Source: Pasteurella sp030783905 (GTDB lineage Bacteria; Pseudomonadota; Gammaproteobacteria; Enterobacterales; Pasteurellaceae). Taken from it: a stretch of 64,000 bases of DNA. The notes beneath the pieces are model-generated. The model had not been told where the DNA came from. It saw only the letters and a program-made list of their open reading frames with translations, and did not search any database. Location: assembly GCA_051122655.1 (NCBI GenBank), contig CP182107.1:1178001-1242000 (forward strand), written 5' to 3'. Of the stretch, positions 41,785 to 50,630 are shown in pieces (position 1 is the stretch's first letter; every line of letters begins with the position of its first letter). The position numbers were made by a program, and so were the translations under genes.

Positions 41785-42753
41785 ATGACAACTCAAGCAA
41801 AACCATTCCAATTCGGTAAATTTTTAATTGAACAACGTTCCATCATCGCCTTACTGGTGCTGATTGCTATCGTATCCATGATCAATCCTGACTTTTTCAG
41901 TGTGGATAACATTCTCAATATTTTACGCCAAACCTCCGTCAATGCCATTATTGCCGTCGGGATGACCTTTGTGATTTTAATCGCAGGGATTGATCTTTCC
42001 GTGGGTTCCATTCTCGCATTAACGGGGGCTATTGCTGCCTCGATGGTCAGCACTGAATTACCTATACTGCTCGTCATTCCTGCCACACTCTTGATTGGCA
42101 CATTACTCGGTGGTATCAGCGGTGTGATTGTTGCCAAAGGCAAAGTACAAGCTTTTATTGCCACCCTCGTAACCATGACTTTATTACGTGGTGTAACGAT
42201 GGTATATACCGATGGACGCCCAATTAGCACTGGGTTCTCTGAAGGGGCCGATACCTTTTCCTTGCTCGGCACCGGCTATCTATTTGGCATTCCTGTCCCA
42301 ATTTGGATTATGGCCTTTGTCTTTGCTGCTTCTTGGTATGTGCTTAAACATATGCGTATTGGTCGCTATATTTATGCACTAGGAAGCAATGAAGCCGCAA
42401 CCCAATTATCTGGCATTAACGTGAATAAAATTAAAATCTTCGTGTTTGCTGTCAGTGGTTTCTTATCTGCCCTTGCAGGTTTGATTGTGACCTCACGTCT
42501 TTCTTCCGCACAACCTACTGCTGGAGTGTCCTATGAACTTGATGCGATTGCAGCGGTTGTCGTGGGTGGCACGAGCTTAATGGGCGGAAAAGGACGTGTC
42601 ATGGGCACCTTAATTGGTGCATTGATTATTGGTTTCTTAAACAATGCATTGAATTTACTAGATATTTCCTCTTACTATCAAATGATAGCAAAAGCATTAG
42701 TTATCTTAGTCGCGGTATTAGCAGATAACTATTTAGGTACAAAAAAAGTGTAA
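41785..42753 (+). CDS. rbsC: Ribose ABC transporter permease RbsC
   Basis: A 322-residue inner-membrane permease with about ten hydrophobic segments, matching E. coli RbsC in length. Typical blocks are ILAGIDLSVGSILALTGA and the loop EAATQLSGINVNKIK that contacts RbsA. The start at 41785 has GAAGGA upstream; the open frame reaching back to 41749 overlaps rbsA. It is 16 bp after rbsA. Confidence 0.97.
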   Translation: MTTQAKPFQFGKFLIEQRSIIALLVLIAIVSMINPDFFSVDNILNILRQTSVNAIIAVGMTFVILIAGIDLSVGSILALTGAIAASMVSTELPILLVIPATLLIGTLLGGISGVIVAKGKVQAFIATLVTMTLLRGVTMVYTDGRPISTGFSEGADTFSLLGTGYLFGIPVPIWIMAFVFAASWYVLKHMRIGRYIYALGSNEAATQLSGINVNKIKIFVFAVSGFLSALAGLIVTSRLSSAQPTAGVSYELDAIAAVVVGGTSLMGGKGRVMGTLIGALIIGFLNNALNLLDISSYYQMIAKALVILVAVLADNYLGTKKV

Positions 42754-42779
42754 CCCTCCCACTCTTAAGGAGAACGAAA

Positions 42780-43667
42780 ATGAAAAAACTGCAAAAATTA
42801 ACCACTCTGGCTTCGGCATTGATGTTAAGCTTGGCTGTTAGCGGTGCTGCGCTCGCTCAAGACACCATTGCTTTAGCCGTCTCAACGCTCGATAACCCGT
42901 TCTTTGTGACACTCAAAGACGGGGCACAGAAAAAAGCCGATGAACTAGGCTATAAATTGGTTGTTTTAGATTCACAAAACGATCCTGCAAAAGAATTAGC
43001 GAACGTAGAAGACTTAACGGTGCGTGGCGTTAAAGTGCTATTGATTAACCCGACAGATTCTGAAGCCGTGGTCAATGCGGTGAAAATGGCAAACCGCAAT
43101 AAGATTCCCGTTATCACCTTAGACCGTGGCGCCGCAGCAGGCGAGGTTGTAAGCCATATCGCCTCTAATAACGTCGCTGGGGGTAAAATGGCCGGTGATT
43201 TTATTGCGGAAAAATTAGGCGCGGGCGCTAAAGTCATCCAACTGGAAGGTATTGCGGGGACTTCTGCCGCGCGCGAACGGGGCGAAGGCTTTAAACAAGC
43301 TATTGATGCCCATAAATTTAACGTGCTTGCTAGCCAACCTGCCGATTTTGACCGCACCAAAGGGCTTAACGTCATGGAAAATTTATTAGCCAGTAAAGGC
43401 GATGTCAAAGCAGTCTTTGCTCAAAATGATGAAATGGCATTGGGTGCCTTACGCGCAATCAACGCCGCCAATAAAAAAGTGTTAGTGGTGGGTTTTGATG
43501 GTACCGATGATGGTGTCAAAGCCGTACAAACAGGTAAAATGGCCGCGACCATTGCCCAACAGCCTGATTTAATTGGGGCATTAGGCGTGGTCACCGCAGA
43601 TAAAGTCTTAAAAGGCGAAAAAGTGGACGCTAAAATTCCTGTTGATTTAAAAGTGATTAGCCAATAA
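42780..43667 (+). CDS. rbsB: D-ribose-binding periplasmic protein RbsB
   Basis: A 295-residue periplasmic receptor for ribose transport. A signal peptide (ending SGAALA) is followed by the type I periplasmic fold starting DTIALAVSTLDNPFFVTLKDGA; ligand-site features such as TLDRGAAAG, ARERGEG, ADFDRTKGL and FAQNDEMALGALRA are those of RbsB. GGAG precedes the start. A hairpin after it may set the higher expression that binding proteins need relative to rbsK. Confidence 0.97.
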   Translation: MKKLQKLTTLASALMLSLAVSGAALAQDTIALAVSTLDNPFFVTLKDGAQKKADELGYKLVVLDSQNDPAKELANVEDLTVRGVKVLLINPTDSEAVVNAVKMANRNKIPVITLDRGAAAGEVVSHIASNNVAGGKMAGDFIAEKLGAGAKVIQLEGIAGTSAARERGEGFKQAIDAHKFNVLASQPADFDRTKGLNVMENLLASKGDVKAVFAQNDEMALGALRAINAANKKVLVVGFDGTDDGVKAVQTGKMAATIAQQPDLIGALGVVTADKVLKGEKVDAKIPVDLKVISQ

Positions 43668-43677
43668 TCAGACGTTG

Positions 43678-43699
43678 ATGAGCAGGCTTGCCTGCTCAT
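43678..43699 (+). terminator. Intra-operon hairpin between rbsB and rbsK
   Basis: ATGAGCAGGC pairs perfectly with GCCTGCTCAT around TT, followed by TTCC only. It lacks a T-run, so mRNA protection or partial termination is likely. Confidence 0.6.
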
Positions 43700-43738
43700 T
43701 TCCCCCTTTCAACCACATCCTGATATAAGCGAAACAAT

Positions 43739-44659
43739 ATGAAAAAATTAACCGTACTTGGCAGTGTCAATGCCGATCATGTGATTTCCGTACCGCACTT
43801 TGTACAACCTGGTGAAACCTTGACAGGAAGTAACTACCATATTGCTTATGGTGGTAAAGGGGCGAACCAAGCCGTTGCAGCAGCACGCTTAGGCGCCAAC
43901 ATCGACTTTATTGCTTGTATCGGCAGTGATGATATTGGGAAAGCCATGAAAACAGCGTTCGCACAAGATGGCATAGATACACAAGCCGTCATTGAGGTAC
44001 CTGAACAAATGACGGGGATTGCAATGATACAAGTGACAACCCAAGGAGAAAACAGTATTGTGATTTCTGCGGGTGCCAATGCTGACTTAACTGAAGACAT
44101 CGTCAGAAAATTTGCTGATAAAATTACGCAATCTGATGCGTTATTAATGCAACTGGAAACGCCCTTAAGTGCGGTCATTTTAGCCGCAAAATTAGCGAAA
44201 TCAGCCCACACTCAAGTGGTACTCAACCCCGCGCCGGCTCAAGCACTTCCCGATGAACTACTCACTTTGGTGGATATGATTACCCCAAATGAAACGGAAA
44301 CCGAAATGCTCACCGGAGTGAAAGTGGTGGACGAACACAGCGCAGCACAAGCGGCCGCACTATTTCATCAAAAAGGGATTGAAACAGTACTCATTACCTT
44401 AGGCTCAAAAGGGGTATATGTTAGCCAACAAGGAAAACCGGGTAAAATTGTGGCGGGATTTCGTGTGCCGGCGAAAGATACCACCGCCGCAGGTGATACC
44501 TTTAATGGAGCATTAATGACAGCATTGTTAGAAGATAAATCCTTAGAGGAAGCGATTCGCTTTGCACATGCGGCGGCGGCAATTAGTGTGACAAGAGAAG
44601 GGGCACAACCATCTATCCCTACTAGACAAGAAACACTCAACTTCTTACAATCTCATTAA
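43739..44659 (+). CDS. rbsK: Ribokinase RbsK
   Basis: A 306-residue PfkB-family kinase that makes ribose 5-phosphate from ribose and ATP. PfkB signature 1 (YGGKGANQAVAAARLGA) binds ribose; signature 2 (DTTAAGDTFNGAL) holds the catalytic Asp and the anion hole. The N-terminal LGSVNADHV and the TPNETE block are ribokinase-specific. It follows rbsB by 71 bp and is closed by a terminator before rbsR. Two uptake sequences lie within (43792 and 44167). Confidence 0.97.
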   Translation: MKKLTVLGSVNADHVISVPHFVQPGETLTGSNYHIAYGGKGANQAVAAARLGANIDFIACIGSDDIGKAMKTAFAQDGIDTQAVIEVPEQMTGIAMIQVTTQGENSIVISAGANADLTEDIVRKFADKITQSDALLMQLETPLSAVILAAKLAKSAHTQVVLNPAPAQALPDELLTLVDMITPNETETEMLTGVKVVDEHSAAQAAALFHQKGIETVLITLGSKGVYVSQQGKPGKIVAGFRVPAKDTTAAGDTFNGALMTALLEDKSLEEAIRFAHAAAAISVTREGAQPSIPTRQETLNFLQSH

Positions 44660-44667
44660 CCCTTTAT

Positions 44668-44690
44668 GGGAGCAAATGCGCTCCCTCTTT
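44668..44690 (+). terminator. Terminator between rbsK and rbsR
   Basis: GGGAGC pairs with GCTCCC around AAATGC, followed by TCTTTT. It probably leaves rbsR at a lower level than the transport genes. Confidence 0.65.
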
Positions 44691-44730
44691 TGCCTTAACC
44701 AAGATCAACGCCAAAAGAAGAGAAAGATAA

Positions 44731-45744
44731 ATGGCAACCATGAAAGACATTGCAAGGATTGCGAACGTATCCACCTCAACCGTTTCCCATGTCATTAATA
44801 ACTCTCGTTTTGTTAGCGATGAAATACGCGATAAGGTGATGTCGGTTGTCAACGCACTAAATTATACCCCTTCCGCACTCGCACGAAGTCTGAAGGTGAA
44901 AGAAACCAAAACAATTGGTTTGTTAGTGACCGCTACCAATAACCCTTTTTTTACCGAAGTGGTCAGTGGCGTAGAACACTATTGTCACCAACATCACTAC
45001 AATTTAATTCTCTCTAATACCGAAGGGGATACAGAACGCCTACGCCATAATTTACAAACCCTGATTCAAAAGCAAGTCGATGGCTTATTATTGATGTGTT
45101 CTGATACACGGATTCAAATTGGTAAAGATTTGAATATCAATTTGCCCTTTGTCGTAATGGACTGGTGGCCAACAGAAGAAAAGGTCGATAAGATCTATGA
45201 AAATTCCAAGTATGGCGGATATTTAGCCACTAAAAAACTGATTGAAAAAGGCCACCAACATATTGCCATTATTACGGGTAATTTAAAAAAATCACTCGCA
45301 CAAAATCGATTAGAGGGTTATAAAAAAGCATTACAAGAAGCCACTCTTCCGTTGCGTGACGATTACATTATTGAGAGCCATTTTGATTTTGAAGGGGGAA
45401 AACGTGGCATGGAAAAAGTCCTCGCGTTACAGCCACGTCCCACTGCCGTCTTTGCCTGTAGTGACAGTATCGCCTTTGGGGCATACCAAACGGTTTGGAG
45501 CCAAGGTTTGCATATTCCACAAGATATTTCCATTATCGGCTACGATAACATTACCTTAGCGGAGTATATGTCTCCTCCCTTAACCACCATTAACCAACCT
45601 AAAGCCGAATTAGGAAAGTTAGCCGTCGAAACCTTATTGAAACGGATCAAAAATCCCACCGCAAAACACCGCACTTTATTACTGGAACCTGAATTAGTTT
45701 GGCGGGAATCTGTCAGACAATTGACTCAAGAAAAACGTGGGTAA
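44731..45744 (+). CDS. rbsR: Ribose operon repressor RbsR (LacI family)
   Basis: A 337-residue LacI-type repressor. The N-terminal helix-turn-helix and hinge helix (MKDIARIANVSTSTVSHVIN, then NYTPSALARSLK) bind the operator; the rest is the periplasmic-binding-like ribose sensor (IGLLVTATNNPFF, FACSDSIAFGAYQ, TTINQPKAELG). The perfect palindrome at 39801-39818 is its obvious target, giving induction by ribose. It is the last gene of the operon, 71 bp after rbsK, behind a terminator. Confidence 0.95.
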   Translation: MATMKDIARIANVSTSTVSHVINNSRFVSDEIRDKVMSVVNALNYTPSALARSLKVKETKTIGLLVTATNNPFFTEVVSGVEHYCHQHHYNLILSNTEGDTERLRHNLQTLIQKQVDGLLLMCSDTRIQIGKDLNINLPFVVMDWWPTEEKVDKIYENSKYGGYLATKKLIEKGHQHIAIITGNLKKSLAQNRLEGYKKALQEATLPLRDDYIIESHFDFEGGKRGMEKVLALQPRPTAVFACSDSIAFGAYQTVWSQGLHIPQDISIIGYDNITLAEYMSPPLTTINQPKAELGKLAVETLLKRIKNPTAKHRTLLLEPELVWRESVRQLTQEKRG

Positions 45745-45755
45745 ATCCCACGTTT
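45733..45755. terminator. Bidirectional terminator between rbsR and pheA
   Basis: AAACGTGGG pairs with CCCACGTTT around five bases; the rbsR stop codon lies in the loop. It separates two converging genes (pheA ends at 45759). Confidence 0.7.
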
Positions 45756-45758
45756 GTG

Positions 45759-46922
45759 TTACGCAGTGAGTTCAACAGGCTTAATAATTTCACTTGGATA
45801 ACAACCGAGTACTTTTAAATAATGACTATATTGTTTCAATTCTTCCAACGCCTGCTGCGTTTCTGGATTATGAATATTCGCCTCAATTTCCAGATAAAAC
45901 ATTTCTTCCCATGGCTTACCATAAATGGGACGTGATTCCAGTTTTGTCATATTAATTTGATGCTTTTTAAACACAAATAAGGCATCAACTAATGCCCCCG
46001 CTTGTTGTGAGGTAGTCATCAACAATAAGGTTTTCGTGTGAATCTGCGGTGATACTTCCAATGGTTTTTTTGCTACAACAATGAAACGAGTAATATTATT
46101 GGGTTGGTTCGCAATATCCGATTTTAGCACCGTTAAACCGTATAATGCCCCCCCGTCCGCATTACCTAACGCCGCAATAGTCGGTTTATTTAAGCTCGCG
46201 ACCAACTGCATCGCATGAGAGCTACTTTCGCAATATTCAATATGAACACGCTCTAGCCCTTTAATAAACTGGCTACATTGTTGGATAACTTGAGGATGGC
46301 TATATAAAGTGTCAATTTTAGACAAATCATTTTGTCCATTCACTAACACACAATGACGGATCGGATACGCCAATTCCCCCACTAAAGCAAGATCAGTATG
46401 TTGCAATAAATCATACACTTCATTGATTGCCCCAGAGGTGGTATTTTCTAGCGGCAAGATACCATAGTCTGCTTCACCACGGCTCACTCTCTCAAAAATT
46501 TCATCAAATGAGCGACAGCTCAATTCAACAAAGTTTTCTTGATAACGGGTAGCATAACTTCTCGCCGCTAAATGAGAATAAGAACCGCGTTTCCCTAAAA
46601 ATGCAATATGGATATTTTGCTCGCGTTGCGCATTAAGCTTTTTTTGTAAATACACTTGTTGAGTGGCAACCGAATCTTCAATAATACGTTGAAAAATAGC
46701 CGTAATATACTGTGCTTCTAATTGGTAGTTTTGATTTTCAGCAAATTGAATCAGTTCTTGCAATAGCTGCTGTTCACGCTTAAGGTCTCGAAGGGGTTTT
46801 TGCGTAATTTCTTTACTGCGCGCCACATCAAACGCTAAACGATGACGTTCTGACAATAATTTCAATAAATTTCGATCAATTTGTGTGATCTGTTGACGAA
46901 TCTCACTTAAATCCAAAGACAT
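45759..46922 (-). CDS. pheA: Bifunctional chorismate mutase/prephenate dehydratase PheA
   Basis: A 387-residue P-protein for phenylalanine synthesis. An AroQ chorismate mutase domain fills about residues 1-90 (LSEIRQQITQIDRNLLKLLSER); the prephenate dehydratase domain runs from about 100 to 285 (FLGKRGSYSHLAAR, LPLENTTSGAINEVYDLL); an ACT domain with the Phe-feedback motifs GALVDAL and ESRP closes it. Length equals the E. coli enzyme. The start at 46922 has AGGAAAGG; the frame is open a little upstream. I see no pheL-type leader peptide in the short gap before it. Confidence 0.97.
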   Translation of the reverse strand: MSLDLSEIRQQITQIDRNLLKLLSERHRLAFDVARSKEITQKPLRDLKREQQLLQELIQFAENQNYQLEAQYITAIFQRIIEDSVATQQVYLQKKLNAQREQNIHIAFLGKRGSYSHLAARSYATRYQENFVELSCRSFDEIFERVSRGEADYGILPLENTTSGAINEVYDLLQHTDLALVGELAYPIRHCVLVNGQNDLSKIDTLYSHPQVIQQCSQFIKGLERVHIEYCESSSHAMQLVASLNKPTIAALGNADGGALYGLTVLKSDIANQPNNITRFIVVAKKPLEVSPQIHTKTLLLMTTSQQAGALVDALFVFKKHQINMTKLESRPIYGKPWEEMFYLEIEANIHNPETQQALEELKQYSHYLKVLGCYPSEIIKPVELTA

Positions 46923-46976
46923 ATCCTTTCCTGTAAGCTGAAAATTGAGCAAAAATAAACCGCACTTTCGCCACGC

Positions 46977-48128
46977 TTAAAGCGCAGCATATAAAATTTC
47001 TTTGACTGCTTGGCGATCTAAATTTTGGTGTTCGCCTAAGTTATACGCCTGATGTTCGGCTAACTTATCTAAAATAACAGAAAATTGGCTATCATCAATA
47101 GCATAATCAGAAAAACGTGTTTTTACCCCCATTTGTTCAAAAAATTGGCGCGTACGTTCAATCGCCACTTGTACCGCCAGTGCTTCATCACCGTGGTAAT
47201 CCCAGACACGCTGCGCAAATTGAATCAGTTTTTCTCGCTTATTGGCTTGTTGGTGTTGCATCAAAGCAGGCACAATAATCGCTAGTGTTTGTGCATGATC
47301 TAAGCCATAAAGTGCGGTCAGCTCGTGCCCAATTGCGTGCGATGCCCAATCTTGTACTACGCCGACCCCTAAAATATCATTCAATGCCATCGTCGCTGCC
47401 CACATAATATTCGCTCTTGCATCATAATCTGTTGGGTTAGCTAATACTTTCGGTCCTTCCTCAATTAAGGTTTGAAACACCCCTTCCGCAAAGCGATCTT
47501 GAATTTTCGCTTGCAACGGATAGGTCATATACTGTTCAAACGTATGCACAAACGCATCCACTACCCCATTCGCAGTTTGTTTTTCTGGCAACGAATAGGT
47601 GGTTGTGGGATCTAATACCGCGAAAACAGGCCGCACTAAAGGAGAGGCAAAGGACAGTTTATCCCCTGTTTGTTGGCGACTGATCACGGCATAGCCATTC
47701 ATTTCCGATCCTGTTGCAGGCAATGTCATAATACACCCAAGCGGTAAGGCACGCTGTACAGGATGTTGTTTACTTAAAATATCCCAGGGTTCACCGACAA
47801 AATTCACCGCACTGGCAATAAATTTACTGCCATCGAGCACCGAACCACCACCAACGGCTAAAATAAAATCTAAGTTTTCTTGTTTCACAATCTCAACAGC
47901 TTTCATTAAGGTTTCATAACGGGGGTTAGGTTCAATCCCCGAAAATTCGCGCCAATAAAATCCCGCAAGGGCTTGTTCAACTTGAGCAAATACCCCATTT
48001 TTCTTTACACTGCCGCCTCCTGTTGTCACTAAAATCCGTGCATTGTGAGGAATATGCTCCGCAATGGTTTGAATCTGACCCTCACCAAAAATAGCCAGCG
48101 TAGGTAATTGAAATGTAAAGTTAAGCAT
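46977..48128 (-). CDS. Iron-type alcohol/aldehyde dehydrogenase (YqhD-like)
   Basis: A 383-residue family III metal-dependent alcohol dehydrogenase, near E. coli YqhD, which reduces short aldehydes with NADPH. The dinucleotide block AVGGGSVLDGSKF and metal ligands in ANGVVDAFVHTFEQYM (Asp, His) and in HAIGHELTALYGLDHAQTLAI (two His) are complete. Detoxifying reactive aldehydes is the likely role; a dedicated alcohol-forming role is the alternative. An inverted repeat (CCTATTG...CAATAGG, 48147-48178) lies in its upstream region and could be an operator. Confidence 0.88.
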   Translation of the reverse strand: MLNFTFQLPTLAIFGEGQIQTIAEHIPHNARILVTTGGGSVKKNGVFAQVEQALAGFYWREFSGIEPNPRYETLMKAVEIVKQENLDFILAVGGGSVLDGSKFIASAVNFVGEPWDILSKQHPVQRALPLGCIMTLPATGSEMNGYAVISRQQTGDKLSFASPLVRPVFAVLDPTTTYSLPEKQTANGVVDAFVHTFEQYMTYPLQAKIQDRFAEGVFQTLIEEGPKVLANPTDYDARANIMWAATMALNDILGVGVVQDWASHAIGHELTALYGLDHAQTLAIIVPALMQHQQANKREKLIQFAQRVWDYHGDEALAVQVAIERTRQFFEQMGVKTRFSDYAIDDSQFSVILDKLAEHQAYNLGEHQNLDRQAVKEILYAAL

Positions 48129-48225
48129 ACTGTTTTCCTCTCTGCGCCTATTGCGTAACTAATTCAATACACAATAGGATAAAATAACACTGATATTGTG
48201 TATCAGCCCTCATACTATCAAAAAC

Positions 48226-48262
48226 AAAAAAGCTATACTTCGTCAGAAATATAGCTTTTTAA
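48226..48262. terminator. Bidirectional terminator after lpxC
   Basis: AAAAAGCTATA pairs with TATAGCTTTTT around a 12-nt loop. It ends the dcw-lpxC transcript on the minus strand, 16 bp after the lpxC stop. Confidence 0.8.
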
Positions 48263-48278
48263 TACGAAATGAATAACG

Positions 48279-49196
48279 TTAAATCAGCACTTGAGTGGGT
48301 GCTTCATAACCATGTGGAATTTCTTGTTTATCATCAAATGTCACAAATTCCCACGCATCTTGATTCGCTAAAACCGCACGCAATAGTTTGTTATTGAGAC
48401 CATGACCGGATTTATAGGCTTTAAAATCACCAATAATGTTATAACCCGCCATGTATAAATCACCAATTGCATCTAGCATTTTATGACGCACAAGCTCATC
48501 TTTAAAGCGTAAACCATCTTCATTCAGAATACGATAATCATCTAATACGATCGCATTATCTAAACTGCCGCCTAATGCTAAACCTTGAGATTGAAGATAT
48601 TCAATATCTTTCATAAAACCAAAGGTTCTCGCCCGGCTAATTTGTTGCACAAAGGCTTGTGCAGAAAAATCCATCACATACTGACGCACATCTTTACCAA
48701 TCGCTGGATGCTCGAAATCAATCGTAAAGTCTAAGCGGAATCCATTATATGGAGTGAACTCTGCCCATTTATCGCCATCCTCAACACGAACTTTTTGTTT
48801 GATGCGAATAAATTTCTTCGCTGCGTTTTGCTCTTCAATGCCCGCATCAAGTAAAAGGTAAATAAACGGACTGGCGCTACCATCCATAATTGGAATTTCT
48901 GGCGCATCCACTTCAATAATCACGTTATCAATGCCTAATCCGGCTAACGCAGCATTCAAGTGTTCCACCGTTGAAATACGCACGCCTTCTTCATTCACTA
49001 AACAAGTACAAAGCATCGTATCACGTACCGCATTGGCATTTGCCGGGAACGTCACTGGCGGATTTAAATCCGTACGACAGTAGACGACACCTGTGTTTGC
49101 CATAGCAGGACGTAACGTTAAGGTTACTTTATTACCACTATGTAAGCCAACACCAGTGACTTTAATGCTTTGTTTTAATGTTCTTTGTTTAATCAT
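48279..49196 (-). CDS. lpxC: UDP-3-O-acyl-N-acetylglucosamine deacetylase LpxC
   Basis: A 305-residue zinc amidase for the committed step of lipid A synthesis. Length equals E. coli LpxC. The zinc ligands appear in STVEHLNAALAG (His79 region) and in HKMLDAIGDLYMAG (His and Asp); the GVGLHSG block is at the N-terminus. It is the last gene of the dcw-type cluster, 45 bp after ftsZ, as in other gamma-proteobacteria, and has a terminator behind it. In E. coli the level of LpxC is set by FtsH proteolysis through its C-terminal tail; the tail here (APTQVLI) is of a different form from the E. coli one as I remember it. Confidence 0.97.
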   Translation of the reverse strand: MIKQRTLKQSIKVTGVGLHSGNKVTLTLRPAMANTGVVYCRTDLNPPVTFPANANAVRDTMLCTCLVNEEGVRISTVEHLNAALAGLGIDNVIIEVDAPEIPIMDGSASPFIYLLLDAGIEEQNAAKKFIRIKQKVRVEDGDKWAEFTPYNGFRLDFTIDFEHPAIGKDVRQYVMDFSAQAFVQQISRARTFGFMKDIEYLQSQGLALGGSLDNAIVLDDYRILNEDGLRFKDELVRHKMLDAIGDLYMAGYNIIGDFKAYKSGHGLNNKLLRAVLANQDAWEFVTFDDKQEIPHGYEAPTQVLI

Positions 49197-49241
49197 ATCT
49201 TTCTCTTAACTTATTGTGATAACAACAAGGTTAATTTCAAT

Positions 49242-50546
49242 TTATTTATCTGTATTGCGGATGAAATTCTGCACATTAAACAAATTTTCATCTTTTTGCA
49301 AGTTATTTGCCGTACGCGCTGTAATTGGCGTATCCAAAATACTGGTTTTGGTTAAGTCAGTTGGACGTGGCGGCACTTGTCCTGGTTGTGCACCGTAGCC
49401 CGTATTGCTACTCGGATTACCACTTAAATTCGCTGGTTGTAACGGTCTCGACTCACCAACAGTATGCTGAATTGGCTGTTGTTGACGATGTGGCATTGGC
49501 ATTTCTGGCGCTTCAATGTCCCCGATACCTGTTGCCACAATAGTCACTCGAATTTCATCGACCATTTCTGGTACTAAGGTTGTACCAATCACGACAGTTG
49601 CTTCTTCAGAAGCAAATTCAGCCACGGTTTTACCGACAACATTAAACTCATCGAGACCAAGATCCATACCTGAAGTAATATTCACTAAAACCCCTTTGGC
49701 ACCCGATAAATCCACACGTTCTAATAAATCGCTTTTCACCGCAATACGTGTTGCTTCTTCAGCACGACCTTCGCCTGCGGTACCTTTGCTAGACCCAAAA
49801 CCAATCATCGCTTGGCCCATTTCTGACATCACCGTACGCACATCAGCAAAGTCCACGTTGATTAAACCTGGCGAGGTAATCATATCTGAAATACCTGTCA
49901 CAGAATTACGTAACACATCATTAGCTGCAGAGAAAGCTTGAAGCAAGGTCGCATTTTTAGGTAAGGCTTTAGCCAGTTGCTCATTTGGAATAATAATCAG
50001 AGAATCGACGTGTTTAGAAAGTTCTTTAATCCCCATTTCAGCAAATAACATCCGTTTTTTACCTTCAAAGGAAAACGGTTTTGTCACCACTGCAACAGTT
50101 AAAATACCTAGTTCTTTCGCAATTTGTGCAACAATTGGTGCCGCACCAGTTCCGGTACCGCCCCCCATTCCTGCAGCGATAAAGACCATGTCCGCCCCTT
50201 CGAGCATCGCACGAATAGCTTCTTGATCGTCTTCTGCCGCTTTACGTCCAACATTAGGATTGGCGCCCGCACCTAACCCCTTTGTTGTTGAACCACCAAT
50301 TTGGACGGTTTGTTGAACTTGGCTTTTACGTAAAGCTTGGGCATCTGTGTTCACAGCATAAAAAATAATTTTGCCATGTTCATCTGAATTCATCACCGCT
50401 TCATCTAAAAGTGTTCCACCAATATCATTTTTAATCATATTGGCTACCATGTGGTTGACTGCGTTACCGCCTCCCCCACCGACGCCCACAACTTTAATGA
50501 GAGCTCCGTCCATTTCACCAAGATCATAATCTACTGGTTCAAACAT
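49242..50546 (-). CDS. ftsZ: Cell division protein FtsZ
   Basis: A 434-residue tubulin-like GTPase that forms the division ring. The GTP-binding tubulin signature GGGTGTGAAP is near residue 110, and the T7 catalytic loop near NVDFADVR. The globular part ends at about residue 325, followed by a Pro/Gln-rich linker. The C-terminal conserved peptide is VQNFIRNTDK, which keeps the F-I-R core but lacks the proline found in many FtsZ tails (DIPAFLR in E. coli). The ATG at 50546 follows GGAG; a TTG at 50552 is less likely. It is 84 bp after ftsA. Confidence 0.98.
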   Translation of the reverse strand: MFEPVDYDLGEMDGALIKVVGVGGGGGNAVNHMVANMIKNDIGGTLLDEAVMNSDEHGKIIFYAVNTDAQALRKSQVQQTVQIGGSTTKGLGAGANPNVGRKAAEDDQEAIRAMLEGADMVFIAAGMGGGTGTGAAPIVAQIAKELGILTVAVVTKPFSFEGKKRMLFAEMGIKELSKHVDSLIIIPNEQLAKALPKNATLLQAFSAANDVLRNSVTGISDMITSPGLINVDFADVRTVMSEMGQAMIGFGSSKGTAGEGRAEEATRIAVKSDLLERVDLSGAKGVLVNITSGMDLGLDEFNVVGKTVAEFASEEATVVIGTTLVPEMVDEIRVTIVATGIGDIEAPEMPMPHRQQQPIQHTVGESRPLQPANLSGNPSSNTGYGAQPGQVPPRPTDLTKTSILDTPITARTANNLQKDENLFNVQNFIRNTDK

Positions 50547-50630
50547 ATTCAATCTCCGTCAATGCTAATTCTCTGCTAGCACATTATTAAAACCTAAATA
50601 TTTCTTATTGTAGATGAAAAATAGGAATTC

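Noticed and set aside
41793..42272. Long antisense open frames (for example opposite rbsC, rbsB, rbsK, ftsZ, recJ)
   Set aside because: All lie opposite strongly conserved genes, and their translations are rich in Ser/Thr/Pro/Ala with no recognisable domain: mirror images of codon bias.
46923..46976. A pheL-like attenuation leader before pheA
   Set aside because: The gap is only 54 bp, holds an uptake sequence and shows no Phe-rich short frame with terminator-antiterminator hairpins.
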